This document shows positions 45,684 to 54,101 of a stretch of DNA of 64,000 bases, piece by piece. Within the stretch, counting starts at the first letter, position 1. Each line of letters begins with the position of its first letter. This DNA comes from Streptomyces sp. MBT53 (GTDB lineage: Bacteria; Actinomycetota; Actinomycetes; Streptomycetales; Streptomycetaceae): NCBI RefSeq assembly GCF_016654115.1, contig NZ_JAEQAZ010000005.1:60766-124765 (forward strand), read 5' to 3'. Both the position numbers and the translations under genes were made by a program. The notes beneath the pieces are model-generated. The model did no database searches and was not told the DNA's origin. It was given only the letters and a program-made list of their open reading frames with translations.

Positions 45684-45709
45684 GCAACTCCGGCTCAGGC
45701 GAGGCGGGT

Positions 45710-46504
45710 TCACACCGCGACGACCCGAACCCCCGCCTCCTCGAACCGCCTTGCCATCTCCGGCGCCACCGCCGAGTCCGTCACCAGCGTGTCCACCGAC
45801 TCGGCCGAACAGATCCGGGCGAAGGCCCGCTGCCCGAGCTTGCTGGAGTCGGCCGCGACGACCACCCGCTCGGCGCGCTCGCACAACAGCCGGTTGATCG
45901 CGGCCTCCGCCTCGTCATGGGCCGCCGTACCGTGCGTCACGTCGAAGGCCACCACACCGAGCACCGCCACATCGACGGTGATCTGCGAGAGCACCCCGTC
46001 CGCGAGCGGCCCGACGAGTTCGTACGACTGCGGGCGCGCGACCCCACCGGTCAGCACGATCTTGAACTGGGGCCGTACGGCAAGCTCGTTGGCGATGTTG
46101 AGCGCGTTGGTCACGATCGTCAGCGCGGGGGATCCGGAGGTTCCGGAAGTGAAGTCGCCGCGCACGGCCAGGGCGCGGGCCACCTCCGTGGTCGTCGTGC
46201 CGCCGGTCAGGCCCACCGCCTCGCCCGGCGCGACGAGTTCCGCGACCGCCTTGGCGATGCGCTGCTTCTCGGAGGCGTGCCGGGCGGTCTTGTAGCGCAA
46301 CGGCAGTTCGTACGACACCCCGTGCACCACGGCGCCGCCCCGGGTGCGCACCAGCATCTGCTGCTCGGCGAGCTGGTCGAAGTCGCGGCGGATCGTGGCG
46401 GCCGACACCGCGAGATCGGCGGCCGCCTCCTCGACGTCGAGCCGCCCGCGCTCCACGAGCAGCTCCAGCAGCGCCTTCCAGCGGGCGTCGCGCGACATCC
46501 GCAC
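45710..46504 (-). CDS. DeoR/GlpR-family sugar regulator
   Basis: 264-residue repressor. N-terminal DeoR helix-turn-helix (RWKALLELLVERGRLDVEEAAADLAVSAATIRRDFDQL) and a C-terminal sugar-phosphate-sensing domain (LTGGTTTTEVARAL, DVAVLGVVAFD, ADSSKLGQRAFARI). Divergent from the SIS gene at 46622, it probably represses the SIS/aldolase genes and responds to a ketose or amino-sugar phosphate (inference). ATG 46504 fits the family N-terminus. Confidence 0.9.
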   Translation of the reverse strand: MRMSRDARWKALLELLVERGRLDVEEAAADLAVSAATIRRDFDQLAEQQMLVRTRGGAVVHGVSYELPLRYKTARHASEKQRIAKAVAELVAPGEAVGLTGGTTTTEVARALAVRGDFTSGTSGSPALTIVTNALNIANELAVRPQFKIVLTGGVARPQSYELVGPLADGVLSQITVDVAVLGVVAFDVTHGTAAHDEAEAAINRLLCERAERVVVAADSSKLGQRAFARICSAESVDTLVTDSAVAPEMARRFEEAGVRVVAV

Positions 46505-46558
46505 TCTCCGTTCCTCGATTCTCCGCGACCTTAACGCACGTCCCCTTGGTTCGTTTGC

Positions 46559-46586
46559 TTGATTGTGCTCGAAAGCTCGCTATATC
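46559..46586 (+). promoter_or_regulatory. Promoter of the SIS/aldolase operon
   Basis: TTGATT (46559-46564) and TATATC (46581-46586) are spaced 16 bases apart and sit 36 bases before the ATG at 46622. The interval and flank contain GCTCG twice and CGAGC once, possible half-sites for the divergent DeoR repressor. Confidence 0.55.
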
Positions 46587-46621
46587 TTGCAGGAACGAGC
46601 ATCTCTGGGGAGGGGTACGGC

Positions 46622-47503
46622 ATGACCCATGTCGAGGACGAGCTGAAGAGTCAGCCTGAGTGCTGGACACGCGCCGCGTCGGAGGCGGCCGGGTACCGGG
46701 ACGTGCTGCCGGCGCCGGGGGAGCGGGTCGCGATCGTCGGCTGCGGCACCTCGTACTTCATGGCGCAGGCCGTCGCCGCGCTGCGCGAGGGAGCGGGCCA
46801 GGGCGAGACCGACGCCTTCGCCGCCTCCGAGTTCCCGTACGGCCGCCCGTACGACCGGGTCCTGGCCCTCACCCGTTCCGGCACCACCACCGAAGTGCTG
46901 GAACTCCTGGGGCAGTTGAAGGGCCGCACCCGCACCACCGCGATCACCGCCGACCCGCACACCCCCGTCATGACGGCCGCCGACGACATAGTGGTCCTCG
47001 ATTTCGCCGACGAACGCTCCGTCGTGCAGACCCGGTTCGCGACCACCGCGGTCACCCTGCTCCGCGCCCACCTCGGCCTGCACACCGACACCGCCGTCGC
47101 AGACGCTCGTACCGCACTCGCCGCGGAACTGCCCCAACAGCTCGTCGCCTGCACCCAGTTCACCTTTCTCGGGCGCGGCTGGACCGTAGGGCTCGCCAAC
47201 GAGGCCGGGCTGAAGATGCGCGAGGCCTCACTGTCCTGGACCGAGGCCTACCCGGCGATGGAGTACCGGCACGGCCCGATCAGCATCACCACCCACGGCA
47301 CCGCCACCTGGATGCTCGGCGAGGCACCCGAGGGACTCGCCCAACAGGTACGCGCCACCGGCGGGTTGTGGATCGAGGGCGGCCTCGACCCGCTCGCCGA
47401 ACTCGTCCATGCCCAGCGCCTCGCCGTCGCCGTCGCCGCACACCGGGACCTCGACCCCGACCGCCCGCGCCACCTCACCCGCTCGGTGATCCTCGCCCCC
47501 TGA
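46622..47503 (+). CDS. SIS-domain sugar isomerase/deaminase
   Basis: 293-residue protein with two SIS subdomains (IVGCGTSYFMAQAVAALRE, LTRSGTTTEVLELL; GRGWTVGLANEAGLKMREAS, AYPAMEYRHGPIS). It resembles the isomerase half of GlmS and AgaS-type amino-sugar-6-phosphate deaminases. Together with the class II aldolase it suggests amino-sugar or tagatose-type catabolism. ATG 46622 has GGGGAGGGG upstream. No sugar kinase gene is present between the two, unlike many such operons. Confidence 0.85.
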   Translation: MTHVEDELKSQPECWTRAASEAAGYRDVLPAPGERVAIVGCGTSYFMAQAVAALREGAGQGETDAFAASEFPYGRPYDRVLALTRSGTTTEVLELLGQLKGRTRTTAITADPHTPVMTAADDIVVLDFADERSVVQTRFATTAVTLLRAHLGLHTDTAVADARTALAAELPQQLVACTQFTFLGRGWTVGLANEAGLKMREASLSWTEAYPAMEYRHGPISITTHGTATWMLGEAPEGLAQQVRATGGLWIEGGLDPLAELVHAQRLAVAVAAHRDLDPDRPRHLTRSVILAP

Positions 47504-47519
47504 AAGGACAGGACAGGCC

Positions 47520-48386
47520 GTGCCCCTCGTCACCACCGGCGAACTCGTCACCCGCGCCGCCGAGGCCCGCTCCGCCGTGGCCGCCTTCAACATCATCACG
47601 CTGGAACACATCGAGGCCGTCATCGCAGGCGCCGAGTCCACCGACAGCCCCGTCGTCCTCCAAGTCAGCGAGAACGCCGTCAAGTTCCGCCACGGCCGGC
47701 TCCTCCCGCTCGCCCGCGCGGCCGTCGCCGCCGCCGAACGGGCCTCCGTACCCGTCGCGTTGCACCTCGACCACGTCCAGGACGACGACCTGCTGCGCCA
47801 GGCACCCGGCGCCGGATTCAGCTCCGTCATGTACGACGCCGCCCGCCTGCCCTACGCCGACAACCTCGCCGCGACCCGCGCCGCCGCCGACTGGGCACAC
47901 GCCCAAGGTCTGTGGATCGAGGCCGAGTTGGGAGAGGTCGGCGGCAAGAACGGCGAGCCGCCGCTCGACGCCCACGCACCCGGCGCCCGCACCGACCCCG
48001 CCCAGGCCCGCACCTTCGTCACCCACTCCGGCGTCGACGCCCTCGCCGTCGCCATAGGCAGCTCCCACGCCATGACCACCCGTACGGCCACCCTCGACCA
48101 CGACCTCCTCAAGCGGCTCACCGCCACCCTGGACGTCCCCCTCGTCCTGCACGGCTCCTCGGGAGTTCCTGACGACGAGCTGATCGCGGCCGTAGCCGGC
48201 GGCATCACCAAGGTCAACGTGGGCACGGCCCTCAACCTCGCGATGACCGGCGCGATCCGCGCCTACCTCGCCGAGCACCCCGAGGCGGTCGACCCCCGCA
48301 AGTACCTGAGCGTGGGGCGGGCGGCGATGACCGGGGCGGTGGCCCGCATCATCGGCGTGCTCTCCGCGCGAGGCCCTAGCGTTTGA
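47520..48386 (+). CDS. Class II fructose/tagatose-bisphosphate-type aldolase
   Basis: 288-residue zinc-dependent aldolase. VAAFNIITLEHIEAVIAGAE, the metal-binding HLDHVQDDD, EAELGEVGG, and the phosphate/metal loop LHGSSGVPD are present, with TKVNVGTALN late. Similar to GatY/KbaY and FbaA-like proteins. It should cleave a ketose 1,6-bisphosphate to DHAP and an aldehyde. GTG 47520 follows GAAAGGACAGGACA. Its end overlaps the convergent RlmG gene by 11 bases. Confidence 0.88.
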   Translation: MPLVTTGELVTRAAEARSAVAAFNIITLEHIEAVIAGAESTDSPVVLQVSENAVKFRHGRLLPLARAAVAAAERASVPVALHLDHVQDDDLLRQAPGAGFSSVMYDAARLPYADNLAATRAAADWAHAQGLWIEAELGEVGGKNGEPPLDAHAPGARTDPAQARTFVTHSGVDALAVAIGSSHAMTTRTATLDHDLLKRLTATLDVPLVLHGSSGVPDDELIAAVAGGITKVNVGTALNLAMTGAIRAYLAEHPEAVDPRKYLSVGRAAMTGAVARIIGVLSARGPSV

Positions 48387-49530
48387 CGGCCTTCAGCACC
48401 ACGAACTTCGGGTCGCTGGCGACCAGTTGACTGTTGCCGAACAACCGCTTCAGCTTCACGTGATAGGCGAGATGTCGGTTGCCGATCACGTGGAGCTCTC
48501 CGCCCGGCCGCAGCGCACGCTTCGCGTCGCTGAACATCCGCCAGGCCGTCGCGTCGGTCGTCGCCTGGTGGGAGTGGAACGGGGGATTGTTCAGCACGAG
48601 GTCCACACTCTCGGCCGGGACCCCGGTCAGCCCGTCCCCGACTCTGAACTCGGCCTGCCCCGGCACCCCGTTGGCCTTGTACGTGGCCTCGGCGGAGGCG
48701 ACAGCCTGGAACGACTCGTCCACGAACAGGACTTCGGCCTCCGGATCGGCCAGCGACACCGCCGTACCGACGACACCGTTCCCGCACCCGAGGTCAACGA
48801 CCCGGCGCAGCCCGCGACTTGAGGGCAGGTGCTGGAGCAGGAAACGGGTGCCGATGTCGAGGCGCTCGGCGCAGAACACGCCCGCGTGATTGACCACGGT
48901 CCGCCCCGACACCACACCGATGCCGTCGGGCAGGGCGTAGCTGTGCGGCCACGGATTGGTGGCACGCGTACCCGACGACCGGGGTGTGCAGTGGATCAAC
49001 CGGGCCTTCTTCTCGGCCAGCGAGGTCCGGGTCGGGCCGAGGATCCGCTCGAACAGCTTCAGCGTCGAGGTGTGGATCTCCTTCACCATCCCGGTGCCCA
49101 CGACCACCGTGCCGGCGTGCACCGCGGGCGCCAGCCGCAGCAACTGGTCCTCCAGCAGCGCGAGACTCTTCGGCACCCGCACGAGCAGCACGTCGACGCG
49201 CTCGGGCGGCGGATCCTGGGTCGTGAGCAGCCGTACGGAATCGGCGGCGACCTCGTTCCGGGCCAGGTTCGCCCTCGTCGCCTCCTGGGTGAGGAACGAG
49301 TCCGTGATCTGAACCGGGCCGTGCTGCGCGAGCGCCGTGGCCAGGGCGCCCCAGCGGTCGCCCACGATCACGACCGTGCCGGACAGCGGGGTGTCCTGTT
49401 CCGCGAGATGTCGCAGCAGGTACTCGTCGGAGGCGTCCCAGGCGCGCAGCCGGTCGCGCGGGTCCTCGGGGAAGCGGGCCAGGGCGCGGTCGCCCCACGG
49501 AGTCGTCATGCGGTCGATATGGTCGTCCAT
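48376..49530 (-). CDS. rlmG: RlmG-like 23S rRNA guanine-N2 methyltransferase
   Basis: 384-residue two-domain methyltransferase. The C-terminal catalytic domain has VVDLGCGNGVVGTAVSLADPEAEVLFVDES for SAM and NNPPFHS for target-base binding. The N-terminal domain is a degenerate copy, as in RlmG/RsmC. RlmG methylates G1835 of 23S rRNA (E. coli numbering). ATG 49530 or 49509 (MTTPWG, the usual family start) may be used; neither has a good ribosome site, so a leaderless transcript is possible. Confidence 0.82.
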   Translation of the reverse strand: MDDHIDRMTTPWGDRALARFPEDPRDRLRAWDASDEYLLRHLAEQDTPLSGTVVIVGDRWGALATALAQHGPVQITDSFLTQEATRANLARNEVAADSVRLLTTQDPPPERVDVLLVRVPKSLALLEDQLLRLAPAVHAGTVVVGTGMVKEIHTSTLKLFERILGPTRTSLAEKKARLIHCTPRSSGTRATNPWPHSYALPDGIGVVSGRTVVNHAGVFCAERLDIGTRFLLQHLPSSRGLRRVVDLGCGNGVVGTAVSLADPEAEVLFVDESFQAVASAEATYKANGVPGQAEFRVGDGLTGVPAESVDLVLNNPPFHSHQATTDATAWRMFSDAKRALRPGGELHVIGNRHLAYHVKLKRLFGNSQLVASDPKFVVLKAVKR

Positions 49531-49578
49531 CGTGCGCCAAGGCTAACCGAGTACCAGCTCACGGCCGGTCGGGGCAGG

Positions 49579-50229
49579 ATGGAGCACATGGACGCCGAGC
49601 TGTTCCCACGAGCCCGCACGGAGATCGCGCCCGGCGCGGTGCACGTCCCGGACTGGCTCGACCCGGCCCGCCAGCGCGACCTCCTCACGGCCTGCCGCGA
49701 GTGGGCCCGCCCACCCGCCGGCCTGCGCACGGTCCACACCCCCAGCGGCGGCACGATGACCGCCCGCCAGGTCTGCCTGGGCCGGCACTGGTACCCGTAC
49801 GCCTACGCCGAGACGGTCGTCGACGGCGACGGCACTCCGGTGAAGCCGTTCCCCGCTTGGCTCGACGAGCTGGGGCGGCGTGCGGTCGCCGACACACTGG
49901 GGACGCCGACCTCGTCGTACGACATCGCACTGATCAATTTCTACGACGGCGACGCCCGCATGGGCATGCACCGCGACAGCGACGAGAAGTCCGACGCACC
50001 GGTCGTGTCGCTGAGCCTCGGCGACACCTGCGTCTTCCGCTTCGGCAACACCGAGACGCGTACAAAGCCGTACACGGACGTCGAGTTGAGGAGTGGTGAC
50101 CTGTTCGTGTTCGGCGGCCCGTCGCGGCTGGCGTACCACGGGGTGCCGAGGGTGTACGAGGACACGGCGCCGGGGGAGTTGGGGCTGAGGGGGAGACTGA
50201 ACGTGACGCTGAGGGTCAGCGGCTTCTGA
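49579..50229 (+). CDS. AlkB-like Fe(II)/2-oxoglutarate dioxygenase
   Basis: 216-residue oxidative demethylase that repairs alkylated bases (1-meA, 3-meC). Iron ligands His131-x-Asp133 (MHRDSDE) and His187 (AYHGV), with NFYDGDARMG before them and the 2-oxoglutarate Arg in RLNVTLRVSGF. Full length for the family. ATG 49579 is used here; ATG 49588 is almost equally good. It is divergent from RlmG with a short intergenic space. Confidence 0.9.
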   Translation: MEHMDAELFPRARTEIAPGAVHVPDWLDPARQRDLLTACREWARPPAGLRTVHTPSGGTMTARQVCLGRHWYPYAYAETVVDGDGTPVKPFPAWLDELGRRAVADTLGTPTSSYDIALINFYDGDARMGMHRDSDEKSDAPVVSLSLGDTCVFRFGNTETRTKPYTDVELRSGDLFVFGGPSRLAYHGVPRVYEDTAPGELGLRGRLNVTLRVSGF

Positions 50230-50244
50230 GACGGGGGCAAGCTC

Positions 50245-50312
50245 TGAAGGGGCGCGGGGCTGTTTCGATATGCGGCTCCGCCGCGTGGGCGCGACCAGCC
50301 CCCACCGGCCCG
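50245..50312 (-). repeat. Interspersed intergenic repeat, copy B
   Basis: Inverted near-copy of the repeat at 1813-1895, lying just after the AlkB stop. GCGGCTCCGCCGC can fold back, and GGGGCGCGGGGCTG is shared with copy A. Confidence 0.75.
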
Positions 50313-50368
50313 CACTATGAACACAACCCCCACCGGCTCTCGATACGGATCATGGGAGACTCCCCCTC

Positions 50369-51583
50369 ATGAGCGGCGAAGGGACAACCTCAAGAGCGCG
50401 GCTGGACCGAGGACGCGGAGCCCTCGGCCCCGCACTGGAGCTCGTGCACACCGGCCGCGCCCCCACCCGCGCCGTACTCACCGCCGAACTCGGCGTGACC
50501 CGCGCGACGGCCGGCGCGGTCGCCGCCGAGCTGGAGGCACTGGGCCTGATCAGGGTCGACGCGAGGCCCGGCGCGGCGGCAGGCTCGCAGGGCCGCCCCT
50601 CCCACCGGCTGGCCCTCGCCGAGGACGGACCCGTCGTGCTCGCCGCGCAGGTGCACGCCGACGGCTTCCGCGCCGCGCTGGTCGGTCTCGGCGGCCAGAT
50701 CGTGGTGACAGCCCCCGGCTGCGAGGCCGTGGACGCCGACCCGGCGAAGGTGCTCGGCTCGGTCGTGGAGGCGGGCGCGGATCTGCTGCGCGAGACGGGC
50801 CGGCGCTGCGTGGGCGCCGGACTCGCCGTGCCGTCCGCCGTCGCCGAACCCGAGGGGCTGGCACTGAACCCCCTCCACCTCGCCTGGCCCGCCGGGGCAC
50901 CGGTGCGGCGGATCTTCGCCGAGTGCGTGCGCGCGGCCGGCATCGCCGGACCGGCGTTCGCGGGCAACGACGTCAACCTCGCCGCGCTCGCCGAGCACCG
51001 GCACGGCGCGGGTCGGGGCGCCCGCGACCTGCTGTGCGTGGCGACCGGGCACCGGGGTGTGGGTGGTGCGCTGGTCCTCGACGGGCGTCTGCACACGGGG
51101 AGTTCGGGGCTCGCGCTCGAGGTCGGACACCTCACCGTCAACCCCGAGGGCCGCCCCTGCTACTGCGGCAGCCGCGGCTGTCTCGACGTCGAGGCCGACC
51201 CCCTCGCCTTCCTCACCGCGGCCGGTCGGGAGCCCGGTCCCGAGGTGTCCCTGCTCCAGCAGGCCAACGACCTGATCCGTCGGCACTCCGACGACCCGTC
51301 CGTCCGGAGGGCCGCCGAGACGCTCATCGACCGGCTGGGGCTGGGTCTCGCGGGGCTGGTGAACATCCTCAATCCCGACCGGATCATCCTCGGCGGACTG
51401 CACCGCACCCTCCTGGACGCCGACCCGGACCGGCTGCGCGCGGTCGTCGCCGACCGCAGTCTGTGGGGGCAGAGCGGGGGCGTGCCGATCCTCGCCTGCA
51501 CCCTCGACCACAACAGCCTGGTGGGCGCCGCCGAGTTGGCGTGGCAGCCCGTGCTGGACGACCCGCTGGCGGCCCTTTCCTGA
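50369..51583 (+). CDS. ROK-family transcriptional regulator/sugar kinase-like protein
   Basis: 404-residue ROK protein. N-terminal winged helix (TRAVLTAELGVTRATAGAVAAELEALGLI), then an actin-like ATPase fold with AGNDVNLAALAEHRHG, EVGHLTVNP and the zinc motif CYCGSRGCLDVEA. The DNA-binding domain marks it as a repressor rather than a kinase alone. It may sense a sugar from the upstream amino-sugar module, but two unrelated genes intervene (inference). ATG 50369 is supported by GGGAG upstream. Confidence 0.88.
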   Translation: MSGEGTTSRARLDRGRGALGPALELVHTGRAPTRAVLTAELGVTRATAGAVAAELEALGLIRVDARPGAAAGSQGRPSHRLALAEDGPVVLAAQVHADGFRAALVGLGGQIVVTAPGCEAVDADPAKVLGSVVEAGADLLRETGRRCVGAGLAVPSAVAEPEGLALNPLHLAWPAGAPVRRIFAECVRAAGIAGPAFAGNDVNLAALAEHRHGAGRGARDLLCVATGHRGVGGALVLDGRLHTGSSGLALEVGHLTVNPEGRPCYCGSRGCLDVEADPLAFLTAAGREPGPEVSLLQQANDLIRRHSDDPSVRRAAETLIDRLGLGLAGLVNILNPDRIILGGLHRTLLDADPDRLRAVVADRSLWGQSGGVPILACTLDHNSLVGAAELAWQPVLDDPLAALS

Positions 51584-51687
51584 GCGCGCGGACGGCACGT
51601 GACGCAAGGAATTGACGAGCCCGTTGGGAGCCGGGGCAGAGTAGGTCTATCGTCGGAAACCTAAGGCCAGAGGATGGAGGGCGGCCG

Positions 51688-51942
51688 GTGATGCCGCAGG
51701 ATGAGCCCGTGATCGGATGCACGGGGCAGGTGATCATCGGAACCCGTGGAAACGCGGGCCCCGGCGAGATCCTGGTGCGCGTCCGCGGCGGCTCCGAGAC
51801 CTTCCTCGCCTGGTCTGACGATCCTCTGCCCACGGGGGCGACCGTGCTCGTGATCGAGTCGCGTGGGGGTCGTGAGGTCCACGTCATCGAATGGGTGGAT
51901 CCATTGGACGCGCTGGGCGGGGACCCCGCCGGCGCAGAGTGA
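51688..51942 (+). CDS. Small NfeD-like OB-fold protein
   Basis: 84-residue soluble protein that looks like the C-terminal OB domain of NfeD (GCTGQVIIGTRGNAGPGEILVRVRGGSETFLAWSD, TVLVIESRGGREVHVIEW). The membrane and protease parts of full NfeD are absent. NfeD proteins usually pair with flotillins in membrane microdomains, and the next gene is a flotillin 9 bases away. GGAGG stands 7 bases before GTG 51688 and 10 before ATG 51691. Confidence 0.78.
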   Translation: MMPQDEPVIGCTGQVIIGTRGNAGPGEILVRVRGGSETFLAWSDDPLPTGATVLVIESRGGREVHVIEWVDPLDALGGDPAGAE

Positions 51943-51951
51943 GGAGTACCA

Positions 51952-53133
51952 ATGTTCGGTTACCGCGTTCCCGCTCCCGATGAGGCGATGCTGATCTCGG
52001 GTGGCAGGCGGGGACTGGGGGGCGCGCCGTTCCGAGTGGTGACGGGGCACGGAAAGTTCGTGCTCCCGGTTTTCCGCAAGACCCGTTTCCTCACCCTGGC
52101 GATGTGCGAGGCAGAGGTCACCGAGACCTGCGTGACCCGGCAGGGCATCGCGCTGAACGTCCGCGCCGTCATCGCCTTCAAGGTGGGCAACGACACCGAG
52201 AGCATCATCAACGCCGGCCAGCGCTTCCTGTCCGACCAGGACCAGATGTCGGTCCTGACCGGCCGTATCTTCGCAGGTCACCTGCGGTCCATCATCGGCT
52301 CGATGACGGTCGAGGAGATCGTCACCGAGCGGCAGAAGCTCGCCGCCGAGGTGCTGGACACCTCGAAGATCGAGATGGCGAAGATCGGCCTGATCGTCGA
52401 CTCGCTGCAGATCCAGTCGATCGACGACGGTGACACCGGCTACATCGAGGCCATGTCCGCCCCGCACAAGGCGGCCATCCAGCGGCAGGCCCAGATCGCC
52501 CAGGCACAGGCCACCCAGGCCTCGGCCGAGGCGCAGCAGGTCGCGGCCCGCAACCAGGCCGAGTACGCCCGGCAGACCGCCGTCGTCAAGGCCGAGTACT
52601 CCGCCGAGGTGGACCGCGCCCAGGCGCAGGCCGCGCAGGCCGGACCGCTTGCGCAGGCCCACGCCCAGCAGGAAGTGCTCGCCGCGCAGACCGAACTGGC
52701 CCAGCGCCAGGCCGAGTTGCGCCAGCAGCAGCTGGTCGCCGAGATCGTCAAGCCGGCCGAGGCCGAGGCCCAGCGGATCAAGCTGCTCGCCATCGCCGAG
52801 GCCGACCGCATGAAGATCCAGGCCGAGGCGGCCGCCTCCTACGACCGGGTCGCGCTCGACCGCATGCTGATCGACCAGCTCCCGCAGATCGTGAAGGAAG
52901 CGGCGGGCGGCCTCGCGGGCGCCAACGTCAACGTCCTCAACGGCGCGGACGGCCTCGGTGAGATCGCGGCCGGCCTGGTCTCGCAGGGCCTCACGATCCT
53001 CGACTCGGTCCGGGGCAACCTGGGCAACGCGGACAACGACGGCCGCCGCCCCGGCGACGAGGTCAAGAACCTCCTCCAGCTCCCGGCGAAGAAGGACGAC
53101 AAGAAGGACGACGGCCCGGTGGACCTCGACTAG
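51952..53133 (+). CDS. Flotillin/SPFH-band-7 protein
   Basis: 393-residue flotillin-like protein organising membrane microdomains. The SPFH/band 7 domain spans about residues 10-190 (FLTLAMCEAEVTETCVTRQGIALNVRAVIAFKV). A long Ala/Gln/Glu-rich coiled coil (about 190-300, with AQAQATQASAEAQQVAARNQ) follows, then the C-terminal flotillin-like motif (IDQLPQIVKEAAGG). There is no clear N-terminal transmembrane helix, so it may bind the membrane peripherally. It is co-transcribed with the NfeD-like protein; GAGGAG precedes ATG 51952. Confidence 0.9.
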   Translation: MFGYRVPAPDEAMLISGGRRGLGGAPFRVVTGHGKFVLPVFRKTRFLTLAMCEAEVTETCVTRQGIALNVRAVIAFKVGNDTESIINAGQRFLSDQDQMSVLTGRIFAGHLRSIIGSMTVEEIVTERQKLAAEVLDTSKIEMAKIGLIVDSLQIQSIDDGDTGYIEAMSAPHKAAIQRQAQIAQAQATQASAEAQQVAARNQAEYARQTAVVKAEYSAEVDRAQAQAAQAGPLAQAHAQQEVLAAQTELAQRQAELRQQQLVAEIVKPAEAEAQRIKLLAIAEADRMKIQAEAAASYDRVALDRMLIDQLPQIVKEAAGGLAGANVNVLNGADGLGEIAAGLVSQGLTILDSVRGNLGNADNDGRRPGDEVKNLLQLPAKKDDKKDDGPVDLD

Positions 53134-53158
53134 CACAGACGCGGAAGGCGGGCCGGTC

Positions 53159-54013
53159 CTACCAGGGAGCCGTGAGGCTCCACAGCGTCGCCACCAGCGG
53201 GCGGCGCAGATCTGCCCGCCGTACGCACAGCCCGATCGGGAGCGGCTCCGGCGCGGGATCCGCCGCGACGACCACCAGCCGCTCCCGTACGGCACTGCAC
53301 TCCAGCACCAGCCGGGGCACCACGCCCGTCCCGCAGCCCAGCGCGACCAGCGTCAACAGCCCCTCGTGGCCGTCCGGTTCACAGACCACGTCGGGTGTCG
53401 TGCCCCGGGTCCGGAACCAGCGATCGGCGGCCTCCCGGACCAACCCCCGGTGCGGCAGCACGAACGGGCCGTCGAGCCCCGGATCGGGACGGTCGCGGGC
53501 GGTGACCAGCACCAGCTCGGTCACCGCGACCGTCCGGCTCACCAGGGGTTCCGGCAACCGCGCCGGGATCCCCGCGACCGCCACGTCCACCTCACCCTCG
53601 TCCAGCCGGGCCAGTGCGGCCGCCGCGTCACCGGTGCGCAGATCGAGCCGTACCTGCGGATGGGCGGACCGGAAGGGCGCCAACAGGTCGGGCAGCAGGG
53701 CCTGGCAGGCGGTCACCGTGGCGAACAGGGCGAGGTGGCCGGTGAGTTCGGCCGGGTCGGGATGCTCCTCGCGGTAGGCACGCCACAACTCCAGTGCCTG
53801 GACGGCGTATTCACGGAACCGGTGCCCCTCCGCCGTCAGCGACACCCCGCGCGCCCCACGGTCGAACAACCGGTGCCCGAGGCCGGCCTCCAGCCGCTGC
53901 ACGGTCCGCGTCAGCGTCGCCGGACTGACATGACAGTCGAGACTCGTCCGCCCGAAGTTCAACGTCTGCGTCAGATGCAGGAAAAGCTGCAGCTCCCGAC
54001 GGTCGTCCCGCAT
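53159..54013 (-). CDS. ilvY: IlvY-type LysR regulator
   Basis: 284-residue LysR regulator with strong resemblance to E. coli IlvY throughout. HTH region FLHLTQTLNFGRTSLDCHVSPATLTRTVQRLE, GHEGLLTLVALGCGTGVVPRLVLE near the C-terminus. IlvY activates ilvC when acetolactate or acetohydroxybutyrate is bound. It is divergent from a class II ilvC with an 88-base gap, the same layout as in enterobacteria. ATG 54013 is chosen from alignment with IlvY; an in-frame extension to 54043 exists. Confidence 0.88.
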   Translation of the reverse strand: MRDDRRELQLFLHLTQTLNFGRTSLDCHVSPATLTRTVQRLEAGLGHRLFDRGARGVSLTAEGHRFREYAVQALELWRAYREEHPDPAELTGHLALFATVTACQALLPDLLAPFRSAHPQVRLDLRTGDAAAALARLDEGEVDVAVAGIPARLPEPLVSRTVAVTELVLVTARDRPDPGLDGPFVLPHRGLVREAADRWFRTRGTTPDVVCEPDGHEGLLTLVALGCGTGVVPRLVLECSAVRERLVVVAADPAPEPLPIGLCVRRADLRRPLVATLWSLTAPW

Positions 54014-54039
54014 CCCTTGACCTGGCCCTTTCACTTCCC

Positions 54040-54074
54040 GCAACAGCCCGCTGCACAGATTGCGCTTGCCGCAA
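54040..54074. promoter_or_regulatory. Candidate IlvY operator in the ilvY-ilvC gap
   Basis: TTGC (54060-54063) and GCAA (54071-54074) form an inverted repeat with a 7-base spacer, and another GCAA lies at 54040-54043. TTGC/GCAA half-sites in the ilvY-ilvC intergenic region fit the LysR-type inverted-repeat binding known for IlvY. Confidence 0.5.
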
Positions 54075-54101
54075 CACTCGCCCGGAGCCTACAACTCGAC
54101 C

